Assembly (NCBI RefSeq): GCF_947493125.1
Contig: NZ_CANLQB010000008.1
Coordinates: 51,075 to 115,074 of the forward strand
DNA length: 64,000 nucleotides
DNA from: an uncultured Roseobacter sp.
Lineage (GTDB): Bacteria > Pseudomonadota > Alphaproteobacteria > Rhodobacterales > Rhodobacteraceae
Direction: 5' to 3'
The position numbers and the translations under genes are program-made. The first letter of the stretch is position 1. Every line of letters starts with the position of its first letter. Positions 8,103 through 16,217 of the stretch are shown here, one piece after another. A model generated the notes under the pieces. The model saw only the letters and a program-made list of their open reading frames with translations, was not told where the DNA came from and searched no databases.

Positions 8103-9299
8103 TCAGTTCGGAACGGAGGTCGCGGCGGTATCGCCGAGCCCGGTGGACTTGGCCTTCGCACTGGCGAGCGTGTCACGCAGCTTGGCCTCCATCTCCTGCA
8201 GCTCGGTCTCGGCGGCGGCGCGGCGGGCCTTGCCCTCGTCCGCGATCTGCAAGCTCTCCTCGATGGTGCCGATGAGATCGGCGTTGGCCTGCTTTACCGC
8301 TTCGATGTCGAAGACGCCGCGCTCCATTTCCTCGCGGATCACCTTGTTGCTTTCGCGCAGGTTTTTCGCGTTGGCGGTGAGCAGCTCGTTGGTGAGGTCA
8401 TTGGCCTGGCGCACGGCTTGGGCGGCCTCTGACGAGCGCTGGATGGTGACCGCCTGCGCCAGTTGCGTCTCCCACAGCGGCACGGTGTTGACCAGCGTCG
8501 AGTTGATCTTGGTGACGAGCGATTTGTCGTTCTCCTGCACCAGCCGGATCGAGGGCAGAGATTGCATGGTGACCTGGCGGGTGAGTTTCAGATCGTGCAC
8601 CCGGCGCTCCAGATCGTCGCGGGCGGCGCGCAGGTCGCGCAGCTCCTGGGCGACCATGACCTGATCGTCTTCGGGCGCTTTCTCGACCTCTGCGGCTTTG
8701 GCGGGGATGGTTTTCTCGTCCAACTCGGTGAGCTTTTCCTCGCCCGCCGCGATGTAGAGTGCCAGTTCGTCATAGAACTGCAGCGTCTTTTCATAGAGCA
8801 CGTCGAGTGATTTGATGTCTTTCAGCAGCGTGTGCTCGTGCTTGAGCAGCTCGTCGGTGATGCGGTCGATCTGGCCCTGCACCTCTTCGAACTTCGCGGT
8901 GAACTTGGCGAAGGGCGCGGCCTTGCCCATGAGCTTTTCCCAGAAGCTGCGCTTGCGGCGCACGTCGAGCTCGTCGATGGAAAAGCCGCGGATGGTGGTG
9001 ACGATGTTGCGTAAGCTGTCACCCGCCGGGCCCACGTCCTTGTTGCGCACGCCGCCAAGCATCGCCTGGCTGATCTCCTGCAGTTCGGCCTGCGCGCGGC
9101 TGCCGAAGGACACGATGGAGTTGGTGTCGGTCATGTCGAGCTCGGCCATGCGCTTGGTGATCTCGGCGCTCACCGGCGCGTCGGCCTCGGCCATGGGCAC
9201 GATGGCATTGGCATCCGCCGGTTCCGGCAGGACGACGGCGGTCACTTCCTCGACCATCTTGAGGTCCTGTGCGGCCTTTTCGCGTGTTGATTCACTCAT
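8103..9299 (-). CDS. Toxic anion resistance protein TelA family
   Basis: This 398-residue, mostly alpha-helical cytoplasmic protein is a full-length member of the TelA/KlaA family. Recognisable segments include FWEKLMGKAAPFAKF, TLLKDIKSLDVLYEKTL, LPSIRLVQENDKSLVTKI and VPLWETQLAQAV. The family was named for plasmid-borne tellurite resistance. In chromosomes it is commonly next to an XpaC-like gene, as here (26 bp away), and is linked to envelope or stress functions. It carries long coiled-coil stretches (about 120-240 and 320-385). No Ter genes are in the window. Confidence 0.9.
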   Translation of the reverse strand: MSESTREKAAQDLKMVEEVTAVVLPEPADANAIVPMAEADAPVSAEITKRMAELDMTDTNSIVSFGSRAQAELQEISQAMLGGVRNKDVGPAGDSLRNIVTTIRGFSIDELDVRRKRSFWEKLMGKAAPFAKFTAKFEEVQGQIDRITDELLKHEHTLLKDIKSLDVLYEKTLQFYDELALYIAAGEEKLTELDEKTIPAKAAEVEKAPEDDQVMVAQELRDLRAARDDLERRVHDLKLTRQVTMQSLPSIRLVQENDKSLVTKINSTLVNTVPLWETQLAQAVTIQRSSEAAQAVRQANDLTNELLTANAKNLRESNKVIREEMERGVFDIEAVKQANADLIGTIEESLQIADEGKARRAAAETELQEMEAKLRDTLASAKAKSTGLGDTAATSVPN

Positions 9300-9325
9300 T
9301 GATAGTCCCCTGTTGTTGGGCGGCG

Positions 9326-10213
9326 TCAGTCCAGACGCACCCCTTCGCGTTGCAGACGGTCCCGCAGGACCTCGATTTCGACCGTGAGGTCGCTGTGATC
9401 GTCCAGCATGAGTTTGGTGGTGCGGTCAGTGAAGTTCTTTTCCAGATCGTCCAGCAGGGCGAGGTAGTCGTCGCGGGCTTTCGTGTCCTGTGAGCGGGCG
9501 TAGATATCGGCGAATTTCACCGAGGCGTCGCGCGCGCCCAGCAGGTAGACGCCGAGGTATTTGCGCGCCGCCGTCAGGTCGCGCGGGTCATCCTCAACCG
9601 TGCGGATGAGGTCGCGCACCACAGTCTGGAACTGCTGCATCCGGGTTATCACGCGCATATTGCCCGAGCGTTTGAGGGCGTCGTTCATGGCGGCCATATG
9701 GGCTTCGGCCTCATCGACCACGCGGGCCACACGGTCCTGCTGGAAGGTGTCGATGCCTTCCATGCCCTTGTCGCTCAGCGGATCGATGCCAAAGGCGAAC
9801 AGATGCAGCCCGGTTGCGGCGACGCCGAACAGGATGGCGGCGATGAGGTTGCCTTCATGGCTGAGGGCGGCCAGTGCGGTGCCGAGACCGGCCAGCAGCC
9901 CTGCCGCGATCTTGCGCGGCATCGCCGGGCGGCGCGCCACCTTGCGCGTGTGCCAGGCGGCTTCGGCCACCAGCCCGCCGCGCAGCAGCCAGGCGCCAAG
10001 GGCCAGCACCGCCGTGCCCGCAAGCCCGAGGGTCAGCCCCAGCGCGCCTTGCGTCAGCGACATGAAGAGCAGAACGACCGCAGGCAGGAACATCAGGTTG
10101 GCGCGTGCGCCCACCGGATCGACCTTGGCGCCCGCAAAACCGCTGCGCCGGGGTGTGCTGCCCTCTGTCGGAGCACCTTGTGGGCTGTATTTCCCGCCGA
10201 ACCGCTTTGCCAT
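9326..10213 (-). CDS. XpaC-like protein (5-bromo-4-chloroindolyl phosphate hydrolysis family)
   Basis: This 295-residue protein has a basic N-terminus and two pairs of hydrophobic segments (about 40-85 and 105-140). A C-terminal helical domain follows (about 150-295), containing DRVARVVDEAEAHMAAMND and LLDDLEKNFTDRTTKLML. This is the XpaC arrangement. The family name comes from a Bacillus gene tied to dye-phosphate hydrolysis; the true activity is not established. It is paired with telA downstream, a common chromosomal pairing, and its start is 4 bp after the stop of a 29-residue membrane peptide. Confidence 0.82.
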   Translation of the reverse strand: MAKRFGGKYSPQGAPTEGSTPRRSGFAGAKVDPVGARANLMFLPAVVLLFMSLTQGALGLTLGLAGTAVLALGAWLLRGGLVAEAAWHTRKVARRPAMPRKIAAGLLAGLGTALAALSHEGNLIAAILFGVAATGLHLFAFGIDPLSDKGMEGIDTFQQDRVARVVDEAEAHMAAMNDALKRSGNMRVITRMQQFQTVVRDLIRTVEDDPRDLTAARKYLGVYLLGARDASVKFADIYARSQDTKARDDYLALLDDLEKNFTDRTTKLMLDDHSDLTVEIEVLRDRLQREGVRLD

Positions 10214-10217
10214 ACCG

Positions 10218-10307
10218 TCAGAGACCGCCCAGCAGGCCCGCGGCGACGCCCGTCATCAGGACGAGCAGCGCCACAAAGGCGAATTTCTGCATCGTGTTCG
10301 GCGTCAT
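10218..10307 (-). CDS. 29-residue single-helix membrane peptide heading the XpaC-TelA operon
   Basis: A 29-codon frame starts MTPNTMQKF and continues with one hydrophobic helix ending GVAAGLLGGL. A strong GGGGAG ribosome site lies 6 nt before the ATG, and the stop is 4 bp before the XpaC start. These features, and the amino-acid pattern of a single transmembrane segment, support a real gene. A longer in-frame version to 10406 has no better start signal. The function is unknown; it could be a subunit or regulator of the membrane complex encoded downstream. Confidence 0.6.
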   Translation of the reverse strand: MTPNTMQKFAFVALLVLMTGVAAGLLGGL

Positions 10308-10335
10308 GATGTCTCCCCGGACTGACGGTGTCTCA

Positions 10336-10365
10336 AATATAAGCCCATGCGCGTCAGCATGCCAG
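10336..10365 (-). promoter_or_regulatory. Candidate sigma-70 promoter for the TelA/XpaC operon
   Basis: On the minus strand CTGGCA (10360-10365) and TATATT (10336-10341) are separated by 18 bp. This places transcription start about 20 nt upstream of the 29-residue peptide's ribosome site. The match is partial, and the call rests on position and the local A/T-rich -10 in a GC-rich sequence. Confidence 0.4.
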
Positions 10366-10462
10366 CCCGCTCTGACCACGGCCGCGTTTGCTGTCGGTTT
10401 TGGCATATCATATGGGCAAGATGGGGTGCGGCTGTGGCTGGCGGCAGGGGGAATTTTCCCTC

Positions 10463-11293
10463 TCAGCCGTCAGAGCGCCGGCCTTTGCCCTGGTGTGTGG
10501 GGCGCGGTCGGCTCGGGCGTTTTCGGGTGGCGCGTTTGGGTTTCTTGTCGGGGTCATCCTTGTCGAGGCCCAGCTGGTCGCGCAGGATGCGGCGGCGCAC
10601 CTCTTCGACCGCGCCGAGCTTCAGCTCGCCCAGCTGGAAGGGGCCATAGCTGATCCGGATCAGCCGGTTCACGGTGAGGCCGATGTCGCCTAGCGCGCGG
10701 CGGATCTCGCGGTTCTTGCCTTCGCGCAGCCCGATGGTGAGCCAGGCGTTCGCCCCTTGCTGGCGGTCGAGCGTGACGGTCATCGGTTGGAACTGCTCCC
10801 CCTCGACGGTCAGGCCCTTGCGCAGAGGCTCGAGCATAGTGTCGGTGGGCCGCCCGTTCACCCGGGCGCGGTAGCGGCGCAGCCAGCCGGTTGATGGCAG
10901 CTCCAGCTTGCGTTTGACGCCGCCGTCGTTGGTGAGCAGCAGCAGGCCTTCGGAGTTGAGGTCGAGCCGCCCGATGCTCATGACACGCGGCATGTCCTCG
11001 GGCAGGGCGGAGTAGATCGTCTCGCGCCCCTTTTCATCGCTGTCGGTGCTCACAAGGCCCGTGGGCTTGTGAAAGAGCCACAGGCGCGGCGGTTCGGGGG
11101 CTTTGATCGGGGCGCCATCCACGGTGATTGTATCGCTGTCGGTCACATTCAGCGCCGGGCTGTCGATGGTGGCGCCGTTCACGGCAATGCGGCCCGCTGC
11201 GATCATGCGTTCGGCCTCGCGGCGGCTGGCGACACCGGCGCGGCTGAGGATCTTGGCGATGCGGTCGCCCTTTGGCGGCTCTGGCTTTGACAT
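10463..11293 (-). CDS. Pseudouridine synthase, RsuA/RluB family
   Basis: This 276-residue enzyme has an N-terminal S4 RNA-binding domain (about 10-60, with KILSRAGVASRREAERMI). The catalytic domain follows, with the active-site motif GRLDLNSEGLLLLTNDG holding the catalytic Asp. Other family motifs are LREGKNREIRR and RLIRISYGPFQLG. The C-terminal tail is very basic (PDKKPKRATRKRPSR), which is common in alphaproteobacterial RluB homologues acting on 23S rRNA. Which uridine is modified cannot be decided from sequence alone. The start at 11293 is chosen; 11305 is possible. It is divergent from tadA. Confidence 0.9.
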   Translation of the reverse strand: MSKPEPPKGDRIAKILSRAGVASRREAERMIAAGRIAVNGATIDSPALNVTDSDTITVDGAPIKAPEPPRLWLFHKPTGLVSTDSDEKGRETIYSALPEDMPRVMSIGRLDLNSEGLLLLTNDGGVKRKLELPSTGWLRRYRARVNGRPTDTMLEPLRKGLTVEGEQFQPMTVTLDRQQGANAWLTIGLREGKNREIRRALGDIGLTVNRLIRISYGPFQLGELKLGAVEEVRRRILRDQLGLDKDDPDKKPKRATRKRPSRPRPTHQGKGRRSDG

Positions 11294-11356
11294 GAGGGGT
11301 GCCATAGCGGCTTTGCGGGGCTTGCGAAAGGGGGTGCTTTGCGGGCAACTGGGCGC

Positions 11357-11806
11357 ATGGAATTCAACACCCATATGCAGGCCGCACTCAGCGAGGCGCG
11401 CGCGGCGGCCAAGCGCGGCGAGGTGCCCGTGGGGGCCGTGGTCGTCGACCCCTCAGGCGCGGTGGTCGCGGCAGAGGGCAACCGCACGCGGGAGCTGAAC
11501 GATCCGACGGCGCATGCAGAGATGCTCGCGATCCGGGCGGCCTGTGCGGCAGCGGGCTCGGAGCGGCTGGTGGACCATGCGCTCTACGTCACGCTGGAGC
11601 CCTGTGCCATGTGTGCCGCGGCCATCGCGGCGGCGCGGGTGGCGCGCTTGTACTATGGCGCGAGCGATCCCAAATCGGGGGGGGTGGCGCAGGGCGCGCG
11701 GGTCTTCGCGCACCCGCAGTGCCACCATGTGCCCGAAGTATTTGACGGCATTGCCGCTGCAGAATCAGAGGCTTATCTGCGCGCCTTCTTCACCGCGCGC
11801 CGGTAG
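11357..11806 (+). CDS. tadA: tRNA-specific adenosine deaminase
   Basis: This 149-residue zinc deaminase converts A34 to inosine in tRNA-Arg(ACG). The CDA motifs are complete: HAEM (His53 and catalytic Glu55) and EPCAMC (Cys83, Cys86). The length is normal. The start MEFNTHMQAAL is favoured over an ATG 18 nt upstream because it matches the family N-terminus. Its stop codon lies inside the palindromic repeat at 11805-11828. Confidence 0.93.
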   Translation: MEFNTHMQAALSEARAAAKRGEVPVGAVVVDPSGAVVAAEGNRTRELNDPTAHAEMLAIRAACAAAGSERLVDHALYVTLEPCAMCAAAIAAARVARLYYGASDPKSGGVAQGARVFAHPQCHHVPEVFDGIAAAESEAYLRAFFTARR

Positions 11807-11828
11807 GGCGGGCTTTCAGGCCGCCCTT
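11805..11828. repeat. Third copy of the REP-like palindromic element
   Basis: The sequence has arms AGGGCGG and CCGCCCT around GCTTTCAGG. The loop is identical to that of copy B at 2474-2496. The stem differs by one compensatory pair (T-A there, C-G here), which supports selection for the hairpin. It overlaps the tadA stop codon and lies 22 bp before the next gene. Confidence 0.7.
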
Positions 11829-11849
11829 GGCTCAACCCCGGAGTGACGG

Positions 11850-12506
11850 ATGGACTGGACGCGACAGATCGACAGCTACTGTGAGCGGCTCGACGCCTCT
11901 TATTGGGCCGAGCCGGTAAATGCGGTCACCAACCTCGCCTTCATCATCGCCGCCCTGATCATGTGGCGGCGGTCAGGTGGCGACCGGCTGGCGCAGCTGC
12001 TCTGCGTCGTGCTCTTCGCCATCGGGGTGGGCAGCTACCTCTTTCATACTCACGCGCAGACCTGGGCGGCGATCGCCGACGTCACGCCAATCCTGCTCTA
12101 CATCCTCATCTATATCTATGCGATGAACCGGGTGGGCTGGGGGCTGCGGGTGCTGCCCGCGCTTGGGCTCACCGCGCTCTTCTTCCCCTATGCCTGGCTC
12201 ACCGTGCCGCTGTTCCAGATGGTGCCGGGGATTGGCTCCTCGGCGGGCTATGCACCGGTCGCGCTGCTGATCCTGATCTACGCGGTGCTGCTGCGCCCCC
12301 GCGCGCCTGGGCTTGCGCGCGGGCTGGCCATCGGTGCGGGTATTCTGATTGCCTCCATCACCTTCCGCTCGCTCGATCTGCCGCTCTGCGGTCAGATCCC
12401 GCTGGGCACCCATTTTATGTGGCATCTGCTCAACGGGCTGATGCTGGGCTGGATGATCGAGGTTTACCTGCGCGCGGCTCTTGGCAAGGCGCGCGTGGGC
12501 GGATAA
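11850..12506 (+). CDS. Ceramidase-like integral membrane hydrolase (CREST superfamily)
   Basis: This 218-residue protein has about seven transmembrane helices. It carries motifs seen in alkaline-ceramidase-like proteins: EPVNAVTNLAF near residue 21, GSYLFHTHAQTW (His in helix 3), an Asp in ADVTPILLYIL, and HFMWHLLNG near the end. In the CREST superfamily the Ser/Asp/His residues bind zinc at the membrane. In bacteria the substrate is unknown; amide-linked lipids are a reasonable guess. It is followed by gatC after 31 bp. Confidence 0.8.
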   Translation: MDWTRQIDSYCERLDASYWAEPVNAVTNLAFIIAALIMWRRSGGDRLAQLLCVVLFAIGVGSYLFHTHAQTWAAIADVTPILLYILIYIYAMNRVGWGLRVLPALGLTALFFPYAWLTVPLFQMVPGIGSSAGYAPVALLILIYAVLLRPRAPGLARGLAIGAGILIASITFRSLDLPLCGQIPLGTHFMWHLLNGLMLGWMIEVYLRAALGKARVGG

Positions 12507-12537
12507 ACGCCCCCGGGTAGGCAGACGAGGAATTGCG

Positions 12538-12825
12538 ATGTCCATTGACGAGAGCACAGCCGCGCGCGTGGCCAAACTGGCCCGGATCAAGGTGGACCCC
12601 GAGGCGCTTCCGGCGCTGGCGGGCGAATTCAACACCATCCTGGGCTTCATTGAGCAGCTCAACGAAGTGGACATCGAGGGCGTGGAGCCGATGACCTCCG
12701 TCACACCGCAGGTTCTGAAACGCCGGGTCGATGCCGTCACCGATGGCGACCAGCAGGCCAAGGTTCTGTCAAACGCGCCCGATGCGCGCGAAGGTTTCTT
12801 TGCCGTGCCGAAGGTGGTTGAGTGA
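12538..12825 (+). CDS. gatC: Asp-tRNA(Asn)/Glu-tRNA(Gln) amidotransferase subunit C
   Basis: This 95-residue subunit stabilises the GatA-GatB complex, which makes Gln-tRNA and Asn-tRNA by transamidation. The N-terminus ([20 protein letters not shown]) and the central [19 protein letters not shown] segment are typical. A GAGG ribosome site precedes the ATG. It overlaps the gatA start, so the two are coupled. gatB is not in the window. Confidence 0.94.
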   Translation: MSIDESTAARVAKLARIKVDPEALPALAGEFNTILGFIEQLNEVDIEGVEPMTSVTPQVLKRRVDAVTDGDQQAKVLSNAPDAREGFFAVPKVVE

Positions 12826-14312
12826 TGACCAAGCTGAACGAACTGACCTTGAGTGCGGCCCGCGATGCCCTGCGCGCAGGCGAGACCACCTCAAAGGAGC
12901 TTACCGAGGCCTGCCTGGGTGCCATCGAGGGTGCGGGCGCGCTGAATGCCTTTGTGCATCACACGCCGGAGCTTGCGCTGGCGCGCGCTGAGGCCGCAGA
13001 CGCGCGGCTGGCCAAGGGCGATGCCCCCGCCATGTGCGGTCTGCCCATCGGCATCAAAGACCTCTTTTGCACCAAGGGTGTGCCATCCCAGGCCGGGTCG
13101 CGCATCCTGCAAGGCTTCCTGCCGGAATACGAATCCACCGTGAGCCAGAACCTCGCCGATGCGGGCGCGGTCATGCTCGGCAAGCTCAACATGGACGAAT
13201 TCGCCATGGGGTCTTCGAATGAGACTTCCACCTACGGCAATGCCGTGAACCCCTGGCGGCGCGGCAATGACGACGCGCAGCTCACGCCCGGCGGCTCTTC
13301 CGGTGGCTCGGCGGCGGCTGTGGCGGCGGACCTCTGCCTTGCGGCGACGGGCACGGACACCGGCGGTTCGATCCGTCAACCCGCGGCCTTTACCGGCACC
13401 GTGGGCATCAAACCGACGTACGGGCGCTGCTCACGCTGGGGCATCGTCGCCTTCGCCTCCTCGCTCGACCAGGCGGGCCCGATGACGAAATCGGTCCGCG
13501 ATTCGGCGATCATGCTGGAAGCCATGTGCGGCCACGACCCGAAGGACAGCACCTCTGCTGATCTGGCCGTTCCGAACTTTGAAGCGGCGCTGAGCGGTGA
13601 CATCAAGGGCAAGAAAATCGGCATTCCCAAGGAGTACCGCATGGACGGGATGCCCGAAGAGATCGAGACGCTCTGGCAGGACGGCATCGCCATGATGAAG
13701 GACGCGGGCGCCGAGATCGTCGACATCTCGCTGCCGCACACCAAATACGCGTTGCCTGCCTATTACGTGATCGCACCGGCCGAGGCGTCGTCGAACCTCG
13801 CGCGCTATGACGGTGTGCGCTATGGCCATCGCGCCAAGCTGGATCAGGGCGACGGCATCACCGAGATGTACGAAAAGACCCGCGCCGAAGGTTTTGGCGA
13901 TGAGGTCAAACGCCGGGTCATGATCGGCACCTATGTGCTGTCGGCAGGCTTCTATGACGCCTATTACAACCGCGCGCGCCGCGTTCGTACGCTGATCAAA
14001 CGCGACTTCGAGCAGGTTTTTGCCCAAGGCATCGACGCGATCCTGACGCCTGCCACCCCTTCGGCGGCTTTTGGCCTGGGCGAGATGACCGATGCGGACC
14101 CGGTGGCCATGTATCTCAACGATGTCTTCACCGTGACGGTGAATCTGGCCGGACTGCCTGGAATCGCGGTGCCTGCGGGGCTGGACAAGCAAGGCTTGCC
14201 GCTGGGGTTGCAGCTCATTGGCCAGCCCTGGGCCGAGGCTGACCTGCTCTGCGCTGCACATGTTCTTGAGCAGGCAGCGGGCTTTGTGGCCAAGCCTGCG
14301 AAATGGTGGTAA
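12825..14312 (+). CDS. gatA: Asp-tRNA(Asn)/Glu-tRNA(Gln) amidotransferase subunit A
   Basis: This 495-residue amidase-signature enzyme releases ammonia from glutamine for the GatCAB complex. The Ser-cisSer-Lys triad can be placed at Lys78 (GIKDLF), Ser158 ([10 protein letters not shown]) and Ser182 ([11 protein letters not shown]). The length and C-terminus ([13 protein letters not shown]) are typical. The ATG overlaps the gatC stop by 1 nt (TGATG); a GTG 3 nt earlier is also in frame. Confidence 0.95.
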   Translation: MTKLNELTLSAARDALRAGETTSKELTEACLGAIEGAGALNAFVHHTPELALARAEAADARLAKGDAPAMCGLPIGIKDLFCTKGVPSQAGSRILQGFLPEYESTVSQNLADAGAVMLGKLNMDEFAMGSSNETSTYGNAVNPWRRGNDDAQLTPGGSSGGSAAAVAADLCLAATGTDTGGSIRQPAAFTGTVGIKPTYGRCSRWGIVAFASSLDQAGPMTKSVRDSAIMLEAMCGHDPKDSTSADLAVPNFEAALSGDIKGKKIGIPKEYRMDGMPEEIETLWQDGIAMMKDAGAEIVDISLPHTKYALPAYYVIAPAEASSNLARYDGVRYGHRAKLDQGDGITEMYEKTRAEGFGDEVKRRVMIGTYVLSAGFYDAYYNRARRVRTLIKRDFEQVFAQGIDAILTPATPSAAFGLGEMTDADPVAMYLNDVFTVTVNLAGLPGIAVPAGLDKQGLPLGLQLIGQPWAEADLLCAAHVLEQAAGFVAKPAKWW

Positions 14313-14349
14313 TCTCATCCGCCAGATGAGCAGAACAGGCAGAGATTTC

Positions 14350-15069
14350 ATGACACCACGTGTCACTTTTGTGGCCCTGGCCCTTGCGGCCCTGAGCGCC
14401 TGTACGCCTCAGGTGCCGGACAGCGGGCAGGGCGTGGGCTTTGACAATTCCTTCGAGGCGCAACGCCAGCGCGATGCGGCGCTCACCGACAGCGATATCC
14501 GCGTGCCGGACACCGTGCGCCCGCCAGAACCGGGCTCGGCGGAGGAGACGGCAGCGGCCACCACTCGCATTCTGGCCGAAACCCGCCCCGGCGCGCCGGA
14601 CAGTGCGGAACTGAATTCTGGCGTCGAGCCCCTGCAGGCCAGCCCGTCCAACCCGGCGCCGGTGGCGATCAACAACCCGGGCATCTCGGATGAGAACGAC
14701 TTTGACGCGGTCTCTGAGCGGCAGAGCATCGAAAGCGATGCCGCCCGGATCGAGCGCAACCGAGCACAGTATGAGGTGGTTCAGCCCGAGGCCTTGCCGC
14801 AAAGACCGGGCAGTGAACAGCCGAATATCGTGGCCTTTGCGCTGTCGACCAGCCATCCGAAGGGCCAGAGCGTCTATGCGCGCGCGGGCTTTGGCGGCGA
14901 GGGTCGGGCGGCGCGCAACTGTGCAGATTACGCTTCGCCCGATCTGGCGCAGATCGACTTTCTGGCGCGTGGTGGGCCCACGCGGGACCGGCGCGGACTT
15001 GACCCGGATGGCGACGGCTATGCCTGTGACTGGGATCCGACGCCGTTTCGTGCGGCCTCCGAAGGCTGA
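14350..15069 (+). CDS. Lipoprotein with C-terminal Excalibur calcium-binding domain
   Basis: This 239-residue lipoprotein has a short signal peptide with lipobox LSAC. A long polar, Pro/Ala/Glu-rich low-complexity region spans about residues 25-155. The C-terminus is an Excalibur-type domain: NCADYASPDLAQIDFL, then GLDPDGDGYACDWDPTPF. The Asp-rich loop would bind calcium and the two Cys are the usual pair. Such domains occur on envelope proteins and nucleases. It ends 2 bp before the amidase gene, so the two are probably co-expressed and may act together at the cell wall. Confidence 0.82.
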   Translation: MTPRVTFVALALAALSACTPQVPDSGQGVGFDNSFEAQRQRDAALTDSDIRVPDTVRPPEPGSAEETAAATTRILAETRPGAPDSAELNSGVEPLQASPSNPAPVAINNPGISDENDFDAVSERQSIESDAARIERNRAQYEVVQPEALPQRPGSEQPNIVAFALSTSHPKGQSVYARAGFGGEGRAARNCADYASPDLAQIDFLARGGPTRDRRGLDPDGDGYACDWDPTPFRAASEG

Positions 15070-15071
15070 AG

Positions 15072-15719
15072 GTGCGCGACCACCCGTCGCCCAACTTCGG
15101 GCCGCGCCGCGATGGGCTGACGCCCTCGATCATCGTGCTGCATTACACGGCCATGGCGTCTGCCGAAGCTGCGATCGACCGGCTCTGCGATCCGAAGACC
15201 GACGTCTCTGCGCATTACGTGATCTGCCGGCGCGGTGAGGTGATCCGGCTCGTGGCCGAGGACAAGCGTGCCTGGCATGCGGGCGCCGGTGAATGGCGCG
15301 GTCAAACGGATATCAACTCCCGCTCCATTGGGATCGAGCTTGACAATGCAGCGGATCATCCGTTCCCCGAGCCGCAGATGGCCGCGCTAGAACATCTTCT
15401 GTCTGACCTCATGGCCCGGTGGGCCATTCTGCCTGAAGATGTTATTGGACACTCGGACATGGCCCCGGGTCGCAAGAGCGACCCGGGGCCGCGGTTCGAC
15501 TGGGCCCGCCTGGCGCGGCAAGGTCTTGCCGCGCCAGGCGGGCCCAGTCGCCCGGGTCCAGACGTGAGCGCTCTTAGGTTCAGGGAATGTGCGCGCGCTG
15601 CGGGGTTCACCGCTGACATGGACGATGCGACGCTGCTGGCGACGGTGCGGTTGAGGTTTCGTCCCTATGCGAAGGGGCCCCTCGCGGTCGAAGACATCGC
15701 CGCGCTCCCCTTGGACTAG
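15072..15719 (+). CDS. N-acetylmuramoyl-L-alanine amidase, AmpD/AmiD (Amidase_2) family
   Basis: This 215-residue zinc amidase cuts the bond between N-acetylmuramic acid and L-alanine in muropeptides. Visible motifs are IVLHYTAM (zinc His), SAHYVICRRG, WHAGAGEWRG, SIGIELDN, and GHSDMAPGRKSDPGPRFDW with the remaining zinc ligand and catalytic Lys. It has no signal peptide, so it is probably a cytoplasmic recycling amidase. The start is GTG, 2 bp after the lipoprotein stop. Unusually, residues 131-160 are encoded by two adjacent perfect inverted repeats (15461-15490 and 15497-15550); the second encodes a segment just after the catalytic motif. Confidence 0.88.
   Translation: MRDHPSPNFGPRRDGLTPSIIVLHYTAMASAEAAIDRLCDPKTDVSAHYVICRRGEVIRLVAEDKRAWHAGAGEWRGQTDINSRSIGIELDNAADHPFPEPQMAALEHLLSDLMARWAILPEDVIGHSDMAPGRKSDPGPRFDWARLARQGLAAPGGPSRPGPDVSALRFRECARAAGFTADMDDATLLATVRLRFRPYAKGPLAVEDIAALPLD
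15461..15490. repeat. 13-bp perfect inverted repeat with 4-nt loop inside the amidase gene
   Basis: The arms GGCCCCGGGTCGC (15461-15473) and GCGACCCGGGGCC (15478-15490) are exact reverse complements around AAGA. The DNA encodes the conserved catalytic motif APGRKSDPG. Part of the symmetry therefore follows from the protein constraint, but exact pairing over 13 bp is more than that requires. Confidence 0.9.
15497..15550. repeat. 54-bp perfect palindrome (26-bp arms, 2-nt centre) inside the amidase gene
   Basis: The left arm spans 15497-15522 (starting CGACTGGGCCCG) and the right arm 15525-15550 (ending CGGGCCCAGTCG). They are exact reverse complements around GT. The unit is 54 bp, which keeps the reading frame, and it encodes 18 residues from Asp143 to Arg160. 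It starts 6 bp after another perfect hairpin. Outer ACCCGGG and CCCGGGT blocks could extend pairing with an asymmetric bulge. There is no T-run, so it is not a standard terminator. Confidence 0.95.
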
Positions 15720-15726
15720 CCCAGCC

Positions 15727-15758
15727 CTTCATTCTTCCAAAATACTCCCGCCGGAGGC
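15727..15758. repeat. Intergenic repeat (CTTCATTCTT...CTCCCGCCGGAGGC), copy 1
   Basis: It is nearly identical to 48674-48706: both run CTTCATTCTT, a short C/A stretch, then AAATACTCCCGCCGGAGGC. CTCC and GGAG can form a short hairpin around CGCC. This copy lies 8 bp after the amidase stop and about 55 bp before rnpB. Confidence 0.7.
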
Positions 15759-15812
15759 GTCTCTGCGCGCCACCCATTGACGTGGCCCGCATTTGCGCGC
15801 ATCACGCCCCTT

Positions 15813-16194
15813 GCGCGGAAGGCCGGATGGCCGCGGCACCGGGTGACCGGGGTCGAGGAAAGTCCGGACTCCAAAAAGCAACGGTGCCGGGTAACGCCCG
15901 GGCGGGGCAACCCGACGGACAGCGCCACAGAAATCAGACCGCTGGGCATCTGCGCAGCAAGGGTGAAACGGTGGGGTAAGAGCCCACCGCGCCGCTGGCA
16001 ACAGCGGTGGCACGGCAAGCCCCACCGGGAGCAATGCCAAATAGGGATCGCGCGTCGCAAGACAGGGCCGCTTTTGCCCCAGCAGATCCGGGTTGGCAGC
16101 TAGAGCCTCTGCGGCAACGCATGAGGCAAGAGGAATGGTCATCGAACCGGGGCGTGCCCTGGGGAACAGAATCCGGCTTACAGGCCTTCCGCGC
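15813..16194 (+). ncRNA. rnpB: RNase P RNA, catalytic component
   Basis: The ends form helix P1: GCGCGGAAGGCC (15813-15824) pairs exactly with GGCCTTCCGCGC (16183-16194). The conserved core GAGGAAAGTCCGGACT lies at 15855-15870. The 3' conserved segment AGAATCCGGCTTACAGG begins near 16169. The internal layout is that of a bacterial type A RNase P RNA, which removes the 5' leader from tRNA precursors. The mature ends may extend a few bases beyond P1. Open frames crossing this region are chance. Confidence 0.95.
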
Positions 16195-16217
16195 AGAGTG
16201 CACTGAAAGGGCGAGAC

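Noticed and set aside
15777..16203. Open frames on both strands across the RNase P RNA
   Set aside because: The segment is rnpB by its P1 helix and conserved core; the frames have no protein features.
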